Shown piece after piece: positions 17,660 through 26,645 of a stretch of DNA of 64,000 nt (the first letter of the stretch is position 1; each line of letters opens with the position of its first letter). Made by a program: the position numbers and the translations under genes. The notes under the pieces were generated by a model. It searched no databases and was not told the DNA's origin. It saw only the letters and a program-made list of their open reading frames with translations. The DNA comes from Thermohalobaculum sp963721105 (lineage in GTDB: Bacteria; Pseudomonadota; Alphaproteobacteria; Rhodobacterales; Rhodobacteraceae): contig CAVRHY010000005.1 in assembly GCA_963721105.1 (NCBI GenBank), forward strand, positions 310,001-374,000, given 5' to 3'.

Positions 17660-19213
17660 ATGCTGACCTTTTATCTGATCGCGGGCGGGCTGGCGGTGCT
17701 CGCGGCCGCCGGGATTGTGCGGCCGCTGATCGCCGGGCGCGGCGATGCGGACAACCGCGACGCGCGCGACGCGGCGGTGTTCCGCGACCAGCTGGCCGAG
17801 GTCGAGCGCGACCTGGCGCGAGGCACGATCACGCCCGACGAGGCCGAGGGCGCCCGCGCCGAGGTCTCGCGCCGGCTGATCGCCGCCGACCAGCGGGCGC
17901 GCCGCGGCGGCGCGACGCATCCGGCGCCGCAGGGGCATTCGGGCCTCGTCGCCGGGCTGGCGCTGGTCGGCACGCCGGCGCTGGCGGCGGCGCTCTATTT
18001 CGGGCTGGGCTCGCCCGGCGTGCCGGATCAGCCGCTGGCCACGCGGCCGCAGGCTCTCGCCGGCGGCGCCGCGGCGGAACGCCCCGGCCAGGCCGAGGCC
18101 GAGGCGGAGATGGCCGGCCAGCCACGCCAGCCCGCCGAGACCGACGCGGAATACAAGGCGATGGTCGACCGGCTGCAGACCATGCTGGCCGACCGCCCGA
18201 ACGATCTGCAGGGCCACAGGCTGCTGGCGAACGCGTTGATGAACCTCGGCCGCTACGGCGAGGCGTGGCGCGCCTACGACAAGGTCATCGCGCTCTCCGG
18301 CGGCACGGTCGACGCCGAGACCCGAGGCGCCAAGGCCGAGGGCATGATCCTGGCCGCCGGCGGCTACGTCTCGCCCGAGGCCGAGGCCGAGATCGCGAAG
18401 GCGCTGGACCTGGACCCCGCGCTGCCGATCGCGCGCTACTACGGCGGGCTGGCGCTGCAGCAGGCCGGCCGTACGGACGCCGCCATCGCCATGTGGCAGT
18501 CGCTCCGCCGCGACAGCCCGCCGGACGCGCCCTACCTGAAATGGCTGGACATGATGCTGGCCGACGCCCAATCGGCGCGCGGCGGGCCCGCGGGCGGCGC
18601 CATTCCGGGGCCGACCGGCAAGGACATCGCCGCCGCCGAGCAGCTGACGCCCGAGCAGCGGGCCCAGATGATCGACGGCATGATCGCCCGTCTGGACGCA
18701 CGACTGACGCAGCAGGGCGGCACCGCCGAGGAGTGGGGGCGCCTGATGGCATCCTACGCCACGCTCGGCCGCAAGGAGGCGGCGGCGGACGCCTACCGGC
18801 GCGCGCTCGCGGCGCTCGGCGACGGACCGGAGGCCGATGCTGTCCGGGCGCAGGCGGCCCGACTGGGCCTGGCGCCCGCCGCCCCCGTCTCCCCCGCCGC
18901 CCCTGCCGCCCCCGCCGCGCCGCAGGCGGGCGCTCCCGGCCCCACCCCGGCCGACATGGCCGCCGCGGCGCAGATGTCGCCCGAGGAGCGGGCCGCGATG
19001 GTCCAGGGCATGGTCGCAAAGCTCGAGGCGCGCCTGACCGAGCAGGGCGGCAGCGCCGCCGAGTGGCTGCGCCTGATCGAGTCCTACATGAAGCTCGACA
19101 AGCCGCAGGAGGCCGCGCGCGCCTACGGGCTGGCGGCCGAGGCCCTGCAGGGCGACCCGCAGGTCGGCTTCATCAAGGAACAGGCCCTGCTGCTGGGCGT
19201 TCCGCTGCAATGA
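17660..19213 (+). CDS. ccmI: c-type cytochrome biogenesis protein CcmI (CycH)
   Basis: A 517-residue CcmI. Two N-terminal transmembrane segments (about 2-20 and 95-115) flank a cytoplasmic loop with RDAAVFRDQLAEVERDL, the leucine-zipper-like element of CcmI; a periplasmic TPR part follows (residues 150-290; HRLLANALMNLGRYGEAWRAY). It is longer than the usual 380-450 residues because the C-terminal TPR-like unit of about 90 residues is duplicated (from about 316 and about 425), joined by a Pro/Ala linker. CcmI presents apocytochrome c to the haem lyase. ATG 17660 has GGGGTG upstream; a GTG at 17654 is an alternative. Its stop overlaps the ruvX start. Confidence 0.92.
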   Translation: MLTFYLIAGGLAVLAAAGIVRPLIAGRGDADNRDARDAAVFRDQLAEVERDLARGTITPDEAEGARAEVSRRLIAADQRARRGGATHPAPQGHSGLVAGLALVGTPALAAALYFGLGSPGVPDQPLATRPQALAGGAAAERPGQAEAEAEMAGQPRQPAETDAEYKAMVDRLQTMLADRPNDLQGHRLLANALMNLGRYGEAWRAYDKVIALSGGTVDAETRGAKAEGMILAAGGYVSPEAEAEIAKALDLDPALPIARYYGGLALQQAGRTDAAIAMWQSLRRDSPPDAPYLKWLDMMLADAQSARGGPAGGAIPGPTGKDIAAAEQLTPEQRAQMIDGMIARLDARLTQQGGTAEEWGRLMASYATLGRKEAAADAYRRALAALGDGPEADAVRAQAARLGLAPAAPVSPAAPAAPAAPQAGAPGPTPADMAAAAQMSPEERAAMVQGMVAKLEARLTEQGGSAAEWLRLIESYMKLDKPQEAARAYGLAAEALQGDPQVGFIKEQALLLGVPLQ

Positions 19214-19716
19214 CGCCCCCCTCCCCCTCCGCGGCAGCCCCCGGCACGATGGTCGGCGAGGACCTCGCCGCCCTGCCCCCGACGGGCGCGCTGATGGGGC
19301 TGGACCCGGGCAGCAAGACCATCGGCGTCGCCGTCTCGGACGGGCTTCGCCTGACCGCCACCGCGCTCGAGACCATCCGCCGGCGCAAGTTCGCCGACGA
19401 CGCCGCCCGGCTGGCCGAGATCGCGCGCCACCGCGCCATCGCCGGCGTCGTCGTCGGGCTGCCGCTGAACATGGACGGCAGCGCCGGGCCGCGCGCCCAG
19501 TCGGCCCGCGCCTTCGCGCGCAACGTCGCCGCCGCGCTGGACCTGCCGGTCGCGCTCTTCGACGAGCGTCTCTCCAGCGAGGCCGCCGAGGAAGCGATGG
19601 AGGCCGCCGCCATGTCGCGCCGGCGCCGCGCCGGGGCGATCGACCGGATCGCCGCCGCCGTCATCCTGCAGGGCGCGCTCGACCGGCTGGCCGTGACAGT
19701 GCGGAGCGAGCCATGA
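19210..19716 (+). CDS. ruvX: Holliday junction resolvase RuvX (YqgF)
   Basis: A 168-residue RNase H-fold YqgF protein, an essential factor in pre-16S rRNA 5' processing and putative Holliday junction resolvase. Motifs: LMGLDPGSKTIGVAVSD (first catalytic Asp), VVGLPLNMDGSAGPRAQ, and LFDERLSS. About 30 residues precede the domain. ATGA overlap with ccmI upstream and ATGA overlap with the DUF1289 gene downstream make a tight three-gene operon. Confidence 0.95.
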   Translation: MTPPSPSAAAPGTMVGEDLAALPPTGALMGLDPGSKTIGVAVSDGLRLTATALETIRRRKFADDAARLAEIARHRAIAGVVVGLPLNMDGSAGPRAQSARAFARNVAAALDLPVALFDERLSSEAAEEAMEAAAMSRRRRAGAIDRIAAAVILQGALDRLAVTVRSEP

Positions 19717-19961
19717 CGGACGAGATCTGGCAACGCGCCGAGATCCAGAGCCCCTGCGTCAAGGTCTGCGTCGTCAAGCCCGAGGCCGGCATCTGCATCG
19801 GCTGCCACCGCACGGTCGACGAGATCGCCCGCTGGTCGCGCATGACCGCCGAGGAGCGCCGCGAGGTCATGGACGCGCTGCCGACTCGCGCCCGCCTGCT
19901 GACGCGGCGCGCCGGCGGCCGCAGCGGCCGGTTGAGCCGGCAGGGCCCCGATCGCGGATAA
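19713..19961 (+). CDS. DUF1289 domain-containing protein
   Basis: An 82-residue DUF1289 protein. The signature SPCVKVCV...CIGCHRTVDEI has four cysteines that probably bind a metal ion, followed by the EIARWSRMTAEERREV helix. Function unknown; these proteins are widespread in proteobacteria and often sit beside housekeeping genes. Translationally coupled to ruvX by the ATGA overlap. Confidence 0.92.
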   Translation: MTDEIWQRAEIQSPCVKVCVVKPEAGICIGCHRTVDEIARWSRMTAEERREVMDALPTRARLLTRRAGGRSGRLSRQGPDRG

Positions 19962-20139
19962 GGATGCATTTCAGCGATTTGGGCGGCCGGTGACAGTAAA
20001 AGCCCCCGACGCGCCGTATTTACAAAGCACGGTGCGTCCGGCAGGCTTGATGCGGGGTTAAGCGGCTCCGCCATCAGGGGTGCCGTCGACACCGGGCAGC
20101 CTGCCCGGCCATCGAGCGAGGGCTTGCGTGCGCGCGAAC

Positions 20140-20829
20140 ATGCTATTCTGGCCGCTGGTCGTCCTGTGCCTCGTTACGATGGCCCTGTACCTGGCCGGGC
20201 CGCCGGCGCCCGGCTTCCTGAATCAGACCCAGGGCGATCAGCGCCTGGTCTATCTCGTCGTCTTCACCGCCGGGCTGGTCTTCGCGGGCGCCGGCCGCGT
20301 GCTGCTGAGCGGCGGCGCGCGGACGGTGCGCCATGCGACCGCCTGGGTCACGATCTTCGCAACCGTCGCGTTCGGCTATGCCAGCCGCGAGGAGCTGCGG
20401 CCGATCTACGACCGGCTGCGCGGCGACATCTACCCCTCGGTGGCGCTGTCGACCACGCAGGGCGAGGCCGAGCTGCGCCGCGCCTGGGACGGCCATTACC
20501 GCGCCGAGGCCGACGTCAACGGCGTGCGCATGCGGCTGATGATCGACACGGGCGCCTCGATGGTGCTGCTGCCCTACGAGGAGGTGCGCGCGCTGGGCAT
20601 CAACCCGGAAGAGCTGATCTTCTCGCTGCCGGTGACGACGGCGAACGGCACCTCGACGGTGGCGCCGGTGCGGCTGTCGTCGATCAAGATCGGCCCGATC
20701 GCCGCCTTCGACGTGCAGGCCGCCGTGGCGCATCCCGGCCGGCTGAAGATCGGCCTGCTGGGCATGAGCTTCCTCGACAAGCTGAGCGAGACGTCGTTCC
20801 GCGGCGACACGCTGATCCTGCGCAACTGA
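20140..20829 (+). CDS. Retropepsin-like aspartic protease (TIGR02281 family)
   Basis: A 229-residue protein with three N-terminal hydrophobic helices (about 1-20, 40-58, 70-85) and a C-terminal retroviral-type aspartic protease domain. The active-site motif LMIDTGASMVLLP (about 135) and the later GLLGMSFLD segment are the two halves of the pepsin-like fold. One DTG per chain means that it works as a dimer, probably on the periplasmic side. ATG 20140 was chosen because the hydrophobic helix begins there; GTGs at 20080 and 20128 are in frame. Related to the perP/SpoIIGA-like proteases of alphaproteobacteria; substrate unknown. Confidence 0.85.
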   Translation: MLFWPLVVLCLVTMALYLAGPPAPGFLNQTQGDQRLVYLVVFTAGLVFAGAGRVLLSGGARTVRHATAWVTIFATVAFGYASREELRPIYDRLRGDIYPSVALSTTQGEAELRRAWDGHYRAEADVNGVRMRLMIDTGASMVLLPYEEVRALGINPEELIFSLPVTTANGTSTVAPVRLSSIKIGPIAAFDVQAAVAHPGRLKIGLLGMSFLDKLSETSFRGDTLILRN

Positions 20830-20894
20830 ACCCCGCACCCCGGCCGCGCAAGGGCGGGGTCCGATCCGGTGCTCCGAACCTCACGGGCGTCGTC

Positions 20895-20915
20895 ATCCCC
20901 GCGAACGGCGGGGAT
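20895..20915. repeat. REP-like palindrome
   Basis: ATCCCCGC-GAACG-GCGGGGAT, an 8-bp stem of the type common as dispersed intergenic palindromes in alphaproteobacteria. It lies between the aspartic protease and exoD genes, which converge, and is the same word family as the units at 23071-23133 and 41113-41350. Confidence 0.75.
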
Positions 20916-21011
20916 CTGGGTGAACCCATCGAAAACCCCGCTTCCGGAGGAAAGACGCATCACGACCCGCGCGGGAACTGCGCCAGCTCCCCAAGGCGAC
21001 CCTCTGTCGGC

Positions 21012-21776
21012 TCAGAACAGCGCGTCGACCCCGCCGGACAGCACCTCGAACCCGATGCCCAGCGTCGCCGCGCACATCAGGTAGCCGAACAGCGCCAGGT
21101 AGCCGTCGCCGCTCATCAGCGCCAGTCCGAAGGCCAGCACGCCGATCGACGGCGCCGACACGGCGTAGGGGATGAAGTTCAGCGGGTAGTAGCTCAGCAC
21201 CAGCAGGATGATCGCGATCGTCATCACCAGGCGCTGCGGCCGGCCGCGCGTCAGGAACTCGAGCCGGGGATGGAGCCAGCGGTCGATCCTGCGCACCCAG
21301 CCGCGGGACTTGTCGACGGCCTTCTCGACCTTCCCGGCCGAGATGCTGCGCTTGCCCAGGAACCGCGGCACCCAGATGCCGCCGCGTCGGTGCATCAGCG
21401 ACTGGCCGATCACCAGCAGCATCATCGTCGCCGTGATCAGCGTCACCCCCGGGATGCCGCCGACCAGCGGCAGCGCCGAGACCAGCGCGATCACGCTGAT
21501 CAGCGCGCCGATCGAGCGGTCCTCGAAGGCGTCGACGATGTCGTCGACCGAGACCTCGTCCTCGCCCGCCTCGGTCAGCCCGTCCAGCAGGCCCTCCAGC
21601 GGGCCGGCGCGGCCGATCCCGCCCTCAGCCGCCGACTCGGTCTCGGGCTCCTCCTCCAGGATGCTCGGAGCTTCCTCCTGTTCGTCCTGATCGGCGGGCT
21701 GATCGGCGGGCTGATCGGCGGGCTGATCGGCGGCCTGATCGGCGGCCCCGCCCCTCTGGTTTTGCGACTCGGTCAT
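21012..21776 (-). CDS. exoD: ExoD family exopolysaccharide/membrane protein
   Basis: A 254-residue ExoD protein. About 55 N-terminal residues are acidic and low in complexity, with ADQP repeated four times, encoded by a 12-base unit repeated in the DNA (about 21697-21745). Then the ExoD core: ISVIALVSALPLVGGIPGVT, MLLVIGQSLMHRR, and four to five membrane helices at the C-terminus. Rhizobium exoD is needed for wild-type exopolysaccharide and for alkaline tolerance; the molecular role is unknown. Start ATG at 21776 has a poor ribosome site. Confidence 0.9.
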   Translation of the reverse strand: MTESQNQRGGAADQAADQPADQPADQPADQDEQEEAPSILEEEPETESAAEGGIGRAGPLEGLLDGLTEAGEDEVSVDDIVDAFEDRSIGALISVIALVSALPLVGGIPGVTLITATMMLLVIGQSLMHRRGGIWVPRFLGKRSISAGKVEKAVDKSRGWVRRIDRWLHPRLEFLTRGRPQRLVMTIAIILLVLSYYPLNFIPYAVSAPSIGVLAFGLALMSGDGYLALFGYLMCAATLGIGFEVLSGGVDALF

Positions 21777-21875
21777 GGCTGGTTGCCAACGCTGTCACGT
21801 CGCGGCGGTTCCCCTGCTTGACCGGGCGGGCGCGGCCGTGCCAAAGGCCCGGCTCGCCGGGCGACGAGGATTTCC

Positions 21876-22973
21876 ATGGGTTTCAGGTGCGGTATCGTCG
21901 GGCTGCCGAACGTCGGCAAGTCCACGCTCTTCAACGCGCTGACGCGCACCGCGGCGGCGCAGGCGGCGAACTATCCGTTCTGCACGATCGAGCCGAATGT
22001 CGGCGAGGTCGCCGTGCCGGACGAACGGCTGGAGACGCTGGCCGGCATCGCGAAGTCGAAGCAGGTCATCCCGACGCGGCTGACCTTCGTCGACATCGCC
22101 GGGCTGGTGCGCGGCGCGTCCAAGGGCGAGGGCCTCGGCAACCAGTTCCTGGCCAACATCCGCGAGGTCGACGCCATCGCGCACGTGCTCCGCTGCTTCG
22201 AAGACGGCGACGTCACGCATGTCGAGGGCCGGGTCGACCCGGTCGCCGACGCCGAGACGGTCGAGACCGAGCTGATGCTGGCCGATCTCGACTCGATCGA
22301 CCGCCGCCTGCAGAACCTGCAGCGCAAGGTGCGCGGCGGCGACAAGGAGGCGGTGGCGCAGGTCCGCCTGCTCGAGACCGCGAAGGCGGCGCTGGACCAG
22401 GGCCGCCCGGCCCGCACCGTCGAGATCGCCGAGGACGACCGCCGCACCTGGCGCGCGCTCGGCCTCATGACCTCGAAGCCCGTGCTCTACGTCTGCAATG
22501 TCGACGAGGGCTCGGCCGCCACCGGCAACGCCCACTCGGCGCGCGTCGAGGAGATGGCAAAGGCCGAGGGCGCGGCCTCCGTCGTGATCTCCGCCGCCAT
22601 CGAGGAGGAGATCGCCCAGCTCTCGGACGAGGACCGGGCCGAGTTCCTGTCCGACCTCGGGCTGGACGAGGCCGGGCTGGACCGGCTGATCCGCGCCGGC
22701 TACGGGCTGCTGGGGCTGATCACCTACTTCACCGTCGGTCCGAAGGAGGCGCGCGCCTGGACGATCGCCGACGGCACGCTGGCGCCGCAGGCGGCCGGCG
22801 TCATCCACGGCGATTTCGAGCGCGGCTTCATCCGCGCCGAGACGATCCCCTACGACGCCTTCGTCGCCTGCGACGGCGAGCAGGGCGCCAAGGACGCCGG
22901 CCGGATGCGCGTCGAGGGCAAGTCCTACCGCGTCGCCGACGGCGACGTGCTGCACTTCCTGTTCAACGCCTGA
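21876..22973 (+). CDS. ychF: Redox-regulated ATPase YchF (Obg family)
   Basis: A 365-residue P-loop protein of normal length. G1 is GLPNVGKST (residues 8-16), G3 DIAGLVRGAS, and G4 is the ATP-selective VCNVDE instead of NKxD, which marks YchF as an ATPase. The C-terminal TGS domain begins with LGLITYFTVGPKEARAW. YchF binds the ribosome and is a negative regulator of oxidative-stress responses. GACGAGGA precedes the ATG. No indels. Confidence 0.97.
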   Translation: MGFRCGIVGLPNVGKSTLFNALTRTAAAQAANYPFCTIEPNVGEVAVPDERLETLAGIAKSKQVIPTRLTFVDIAGLVRGASKGEGLGNQFLANIREVDAIAHVLRCFEDGDVTHVEGRVDPVADAETVETELMLADLDSIDRRLQNLQRKVRGGDKEAVAQVRLLETAKAALDQGRPARTVEIAEDDRRTWRALGLMTSKPVLYVCNVDEGSAATGNAHSARVEEMAKAEGAASVVISAAIEEEIAQLSDEDRAEFLSDLGLDEAGLDRLIRAGYGLLGLITYFTVGPKEARAWTIADGTLAPQAAGVIHGDFERGFIRAETIPYDAFVACDGEQGAKDAGRMRVEGKSYRVADGDVLHFLFNA

Positions 22974-23070
22974 GGCAGGTTCCCGACGCCCGGGGCGCGG
23001 CTGTTCGAGGCACGGGGCGAGCCGCGCGAACCGCCGTCTGCCATCGAGGGCGAGGGCTCTCTAGCGAAAA

Positions 23071-23133
23071 ATTCCCGCCTTCGCGGGAATGACAATGTCC
23101 ACGGAGGGCCGTTATCCCCGCGAAGGCGGGGAT
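23071..23133. repeat. Inverted pair of REP-like palindromes
   Basis: Two hairpins, ATTCCCGC-CTTC-GCGGGAAT (23071-23090) and ATCCCCGC-GAAG-GCGGGGAT (23114-23133), in opposite orientation and 23 bases apart, like a BIME. They lie between ychF and mntR, whose transcripts converge, and may protect or end both. Confidence 0.8.
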
Positions 23134-23199
23134 CTTCTGCCAGCAAAGTCCAACATCACGGACTAATGCCCCGCCCCCGCTCTGCCCAGCCGCCCTGCC

Positions 23200-23673
23200 C
23201 TACCCTTCGCGCCGCTTCAGGAACGCCTCGAACACGGCCAGGGTCTTCTCGCTCACATGGTGCTCGATCCCCTCGGCGTCCGCCTCGGCGGTCTCGGGGT
23301 CCAGGCCGAGGCCCAGCAGGAAGTCCACCACGACGCGGTGCCGGTGCCGGCAGGTCTCGGCCAGCCGCCGGCCGGCCCCGGTCAGCTCCACCGAGCGGCC
23401 GCTGCCGCGCACGGCCAGCCCCTCGCGGACCAGGCGCGCCAGGTTCTTGGTGACGCTCGGCTGGCGGACGCCCATGCGGTGGGCGATCTCGACGGGCCGC
23501 GCCTCGCCGGTCGCGGCGATCAGCTCGGCGATCAGCTCGACGTAATCCTCCAGCACCTCGCTCCGGTGCGCCTCGCGCACCGTGCTGAAGACCTCGGCCT
23601 GCACGTCCGGCGGCCGGGTGTCGGGTTCGCCGACCTCGGGCCGGGCGTCCCTCGCCGTCTTTCGTGCCGGCAC
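23200..23673 (-). CDS. mntR: Manganese-dependent transcriptional regulator MntR (DtxR family)
   Basis: A 157-residue DtxR/MntR repressor. GTG at 23673 is chosen because GGAGGG lies seven bases upstream and the protein then has the expected short N-terminal tail; the frame stays open to 23739. Winged-helix domain about 40-95 (YVELIAELIAATGEA, RMGVRQPSVTKNLARL recognition helix), then the metal-binding dimerisation half with LAETCRHRHRVVVDFLLGLG and AEGIEHHVSEKTL, whose Cys/His/Glu residues bind Mn. Lies just downstream of mntH on the same strand, 75 bases away. It should repress mntH when Mn is plentiful. Confidence 0.93.
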   Translation of the reverse strand: MPARKTARDARPEVGEPDTRPPDVQAEVFSTVREAHRSEVLEDYVELIAELIAATGEARPVEIAHRMGVRQPSVTKNLARLVREGLAVRGSGRSVELTGAGRRLAETCRHRHRVVVDFLLGLGLDPETAEADAEGIEHHVSEKTLAVFEAFLKRREG

Positions 23674-23748
23674 GAGCGATCCCTCCGGTCGTCCGCTAAA
23701 ACCATGCGGGGGGCCGGCCTCGCAAGGCCGCCCCGGCATGCCAGGAAG

Positions 23749-25053
23749 TCAGGGCGCAGCGGCCAGGAACGGCACGTCGAACCCCAGCATGGAGCCCAGC
23801 AGCACCATGTTCAACGCCAGCACCACCGCCGAGCCGATGATGGCCAGCGCCCGCACGCCGGGTCCGACGGCGAACTTGCCCATCACCTCGCGGCTGCCGG
23901 CGAAGATGACCAGCGCGATCATCGGCACGGGCAGCGCGATCGACAGCACCACCTGGCTCAACACCAGCGCCTCGGTCGTGTTGGCGCCCATCAGCACCAC
24001 CACGAAGGCGGGCGCCATCGTGACCAGCCGGCGCACCCACAACGGGATCGAGATGCCGATGAAGCCCTGCATGATCATCTGCCCCGCCATCGTGCCGACG
24101 ACCGAGCTCGAGACGCCCGAGGCAATCAGCGAAACCAGGAACACGGCCGCCGCCGCCCCGCCCAGCAGCGGGCCCAGCGTGTGATAGGCGGTCTCGATCT
24201 CGGCGACCTCGGGGTGGCCGGCATGGAAGGCGCTGGCCGCCATGACCACCATCGCCATGTTGACCAGCCCGGCCACCGCCAGCGCGACGACGACCTCGAT
24301 GTTGGAATAGCGCACCAGCCGCGCGCGCTCGGCGTCGTCCCGGGGCGGCGTGCGGGCCTGCGTCAGGCCCGAGTGCAGAAAGACCGCGTGCGGCATCACG
24401 GTCGCGCCGATGATCCCGACGGCGATGGTCAGCGCCCCGGCATCCGGCAGGCTCGGCGTGACCAGCCCGAGCCCCAGCGACGTCCAGTCGACCGGCGCGA
24501 TCACGATCTCGACCAGGTAGCAGAGCGCGATCAGGCCGACGAGCGCGCCGATGATGATCTCCATCGGGCGAAAGCCGTGCGCCTCGTAGAGCAGGATCGC
24601 GTAGGTGATCACCGCCGTGATCACCATGCCCCAGATCAGCGGCAGGCCGAACAGCAACGCCAGCCCGATGGCGCCGCCCAGGAACTCGGCCAGGTCGGTC
24701 GCCATCGCCGCGACCTCGCTGACGGCCCACATCGGCCAGACGGCGGCGGGGTGAAAGCGGTCGCGGCACATCTCGGCCAGGTTACGCCCGGTGACGATGC
24801 CCAGCCGCGCCGACAGCGCCTGGAACAGCATGGCGATCAGGTTCGCCGCCAGCACGACCCAGAGCAGCCGGTAGCCATAGCCCGAGCCCGCCGCGATGTT
24901 GGTCGCGAAGTTGCCGGGGTCCATGTAGGCGATCGACGCGATGACCGCCGGCCCGACGAAGACGAGCCGAGCCATCGGCCCCCGCCGCCGCCCCTCGAGG
25001 ATGGCGCGGATGCCCGAGTTGGTCCGCTCCGTGATGCCTGCCAAGCCGTTCAT
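23749..25053 (-). CDS. mntH: Mn2+/H+ symporter MntH (Nramp)
   Basis: A 434-residue Nramp transporter. The metal-site motif DPGNFATNIAAG is at about 45 in TM1 and GATVMPHAVFLHSGL in TM6, both with the expected residues (Asp, Asn, Met). Eleven hydrophobic segments can be followed. It imports Mn(II) with protons. Two TTAG-type palindromes lie 34-79 bases upstream of the start and should be MntR operators. Confidence 0.95.
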   Translation of the reverse strand: MNGLAGITERTNSGIRAILEGRRRGPMARLVFVGPAVIASIAYMDPGNFATNIAAGSGYGYRLLWVVLAANLIAMLFQALSARLGIVTGRNLAEMCRDRFHPAAVWPMWAVSEVAAMATDLAEFLGGAIGLALLFGLPLIWGMVITAVITYAILLYEAHGFRPMEIIIGALVGLIALCYLVEIVIAPVDWTSLGLGLVTPSLPDAGALTIAVGIIGATVMPHAVFLHSGLTQARTPPRDDAERARLVRYSNIEVVVALAVAGLVNMAMVVMAASAFHAGHPEVAEIETAYHTLGPLLGGAAAAVFLVSLIASGVSSSVVGTMAGQMIMQGFIGISIPLWVRRLVTMAPAFVVVLMGANTTEALVLSQVVLSIALPVPMIALVIFAGSREVMGKFAVGPGVRALAIIGSAVVLALNMVLLGSMLGFDVPFLAAAP

Positions 25054-25086
25054 TCCGCCGCTGCCCGTGATGCCTCGCCGGCATAC

Positions 25087-25132
25087 TTAGCCACGGCTAA
25101 CTCACCGTCAAGGGGAAGTTAGGCGCGGCTAA
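25087..25132 (-). promoter_or_regulatory. Two MntR operator candidates upstream of mntH
   Basis: TTAGCCACGGCTAA at 25087-25100 and TTAGGCGCGGCTAA at 25119-25132. Each is a 14-base palindrome (TTAGSC/GCTAA) followed by CTC, so they are also direct repeats 32 bp apart, three helical turns. TTAGCC-type palindromes are what DtxR-family MntR proteins bind in several alphaproteobacteria; the regulator gene is next door. Confidence 0.75.
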
Positions 25133-25281
25133 CTCGCCTCGGCGGGCCCGGCGGGCGCAGCGGCGCGCGCGTTCCGGATGCCGGCGCGGGACGCCCGCGT
25201 CCGGGCTCCGAAAGGCCGCGAATCCGTGCCGGCTCTACCCTTGACGCCCGCGGCCACGGCGGCTATCTCGCGTGGGCCCGC

Positions 25282-25355
25282 TGGGGGATAGTTTAACGGT
25301 AGAACCGCGGACTCTGACTCCGCTAGTCCTGGTTCGAATCCAGGTCCCCCAGCCA
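25282..25355 (+). tRNA. tRNA-Gln (CTG)
   Basis: A 74-base cloverleaf with encoded CCA. Acceptor TGGGGGA pairs with TCCCCCA; D arm AGTTTAACGGTAGAAC; anticodon stem GCGGA/TCCGC with loop CTCTGAC, giving anticodon CTG; T arm CCTGG-TTCGAAT-CCAGG. It lies alone, 150 bases from the mntH operators. Confidence 0.97.
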
Positions 25356-25544
25356 GCGCAATCCACCCATAGGACAACGGCCCTCGCCGGCCGCATCGCG
25401 CCCACGCGGCTGCGGTCGTTCCGCCGCCGCCCCGGCGCGCTTCGGGCGGCCGGAGACTGCCGGCGGAGGCTGCGGGGGAACTGCGCGCTGGACTGCCGAT
25501 TGCGCCGGCCCCTGCCCGCGCCCGGCCCGACCAGAGGCAGGCGG

Positions 25545-26495
25545 TCAGCCCGGCAGGTGCGCGGCGATGAAGTCCGCCACCTCATCATGGTAGGTGCGCG
25601 CGATGGCCAGGTCGAAGGCGTCGAAGCCGTGCACGCCGCCGGGGTGGACCGACAGGTGCGCCTCGTTGCCGGCGGCGCGCCATCGGGCCGCCATGAACAG
25701 CGTGTCGTCGACCAGCGGGTCCTTGGTGCCGACCGAGAACAGCGCCGGCGGCAGGCCGCTGACATCGGCGCGCAGCGGCGAGGCCTCGGGCGTGCCGCGC
25801 GCCTTGCCGTCCGGGTCGAGCAGGTCGAAGAACCAGTCCATCACCTGCGTCGACAGCACCAGGTAGCGCTCGCCCCAGTTCCGGCAGGACGGCGTGTCCG
25901 GCCAGGTCGAAGACGCCATAGGTCGGAACCAGCCCGGCGACGCGGCCGCCCAGCCCCTCGTCGCGCAGGCCGATGGCGGTGACGACGGCCAGGTGCCCGC
26001 CCGCCGAACTCGCCGCCGATGAACATCGGCAGCTCCGACTGCGCCAGCGCCCAGCGCGCCGCCGCCATGCAGTCGAGGCGCTGCGCCGGCCAGGGGTGCT
26101 CGGGCGCCAGCCGGTAGGCGACCGAGACCACCCTCAGGCCGGTGCGCCGGGCCAGCGCCTGGTTCGGCTCGTCGTACTGGTCGGGCGAGCCGAGCGCCCA
26201 GCCGCCGCCGTGGATGTGCAGGTAGACGCCGCGCGGCGCGCCCTCGGGCTCCGAGATCCGCACGCGGCCCGGGCCGCCCGGGCGCGCCGTCGATCTCCTG
26301 CCAGCGCGAGCCCGGGCGCGGCCCCCGCAACGGCAGCGCCCCCTTGCCCTCGGCGCGGGCGGCGCGGACGATCTCGGCCGGAAAATTCCACGGCCGCGGC
26401 AGCGGCGCAAGCTGCGCCTCCAGCCGCGCGTTGAACGCGGCCGTCTCCTCGCTGACGGCGGCGGGATCGAAAAGGTCGGACAGGTCGACGGTCAT
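25545..26495 (-). pseudogene. Alpha/beta hydrolase (HSL/acetyl esterase type), frame-disrupted
   Basis: A hormone-sensitive-lipase-type esterase of about 315 residues after repair. The ATG at 26495 begins MTVDLSDLFDP. Segments: N-terminal cap, then (after a break near 26270-26283) the oxyanion-hole motif YLHIHGGGWALGS and RLAPEHPWPA; a second break near 26007 where one T removed restores GGESAGGHLAV, the GxSxG nucleophile elbow; a third near 25897 (TYGVFDLAG to TPSCRNWGERY); C-terminal LVDDTLFMAARW and VHGFDAFD with catalytic Asp and His. All three breaks equal one extra base. The catalytic triad is complete in the repaired product. Confidence 0.8.
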
Positions 26496-26645
26496 GGCTC
26501 CCCCATTTTGCGCGCCAGAGTGGCGCGGCAGCGGCGTTCGGGCAAGCCACATGGGGGATGAGTCGGCCCCGGCCGAAGCGGCGCGCAAGCCGCGGCAGGG
26601 CCGGGACCCCGCAGCCGGTGCGTGCAGGCACGCACCCCGCCCACG

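Noticed and set aside
21697..21745. A variable-number tandem repeat with a function of its own
   Set aside because: The 12-base unit simply encodes the ADQP repeats of the ExoD N-terminus and stays in frame.
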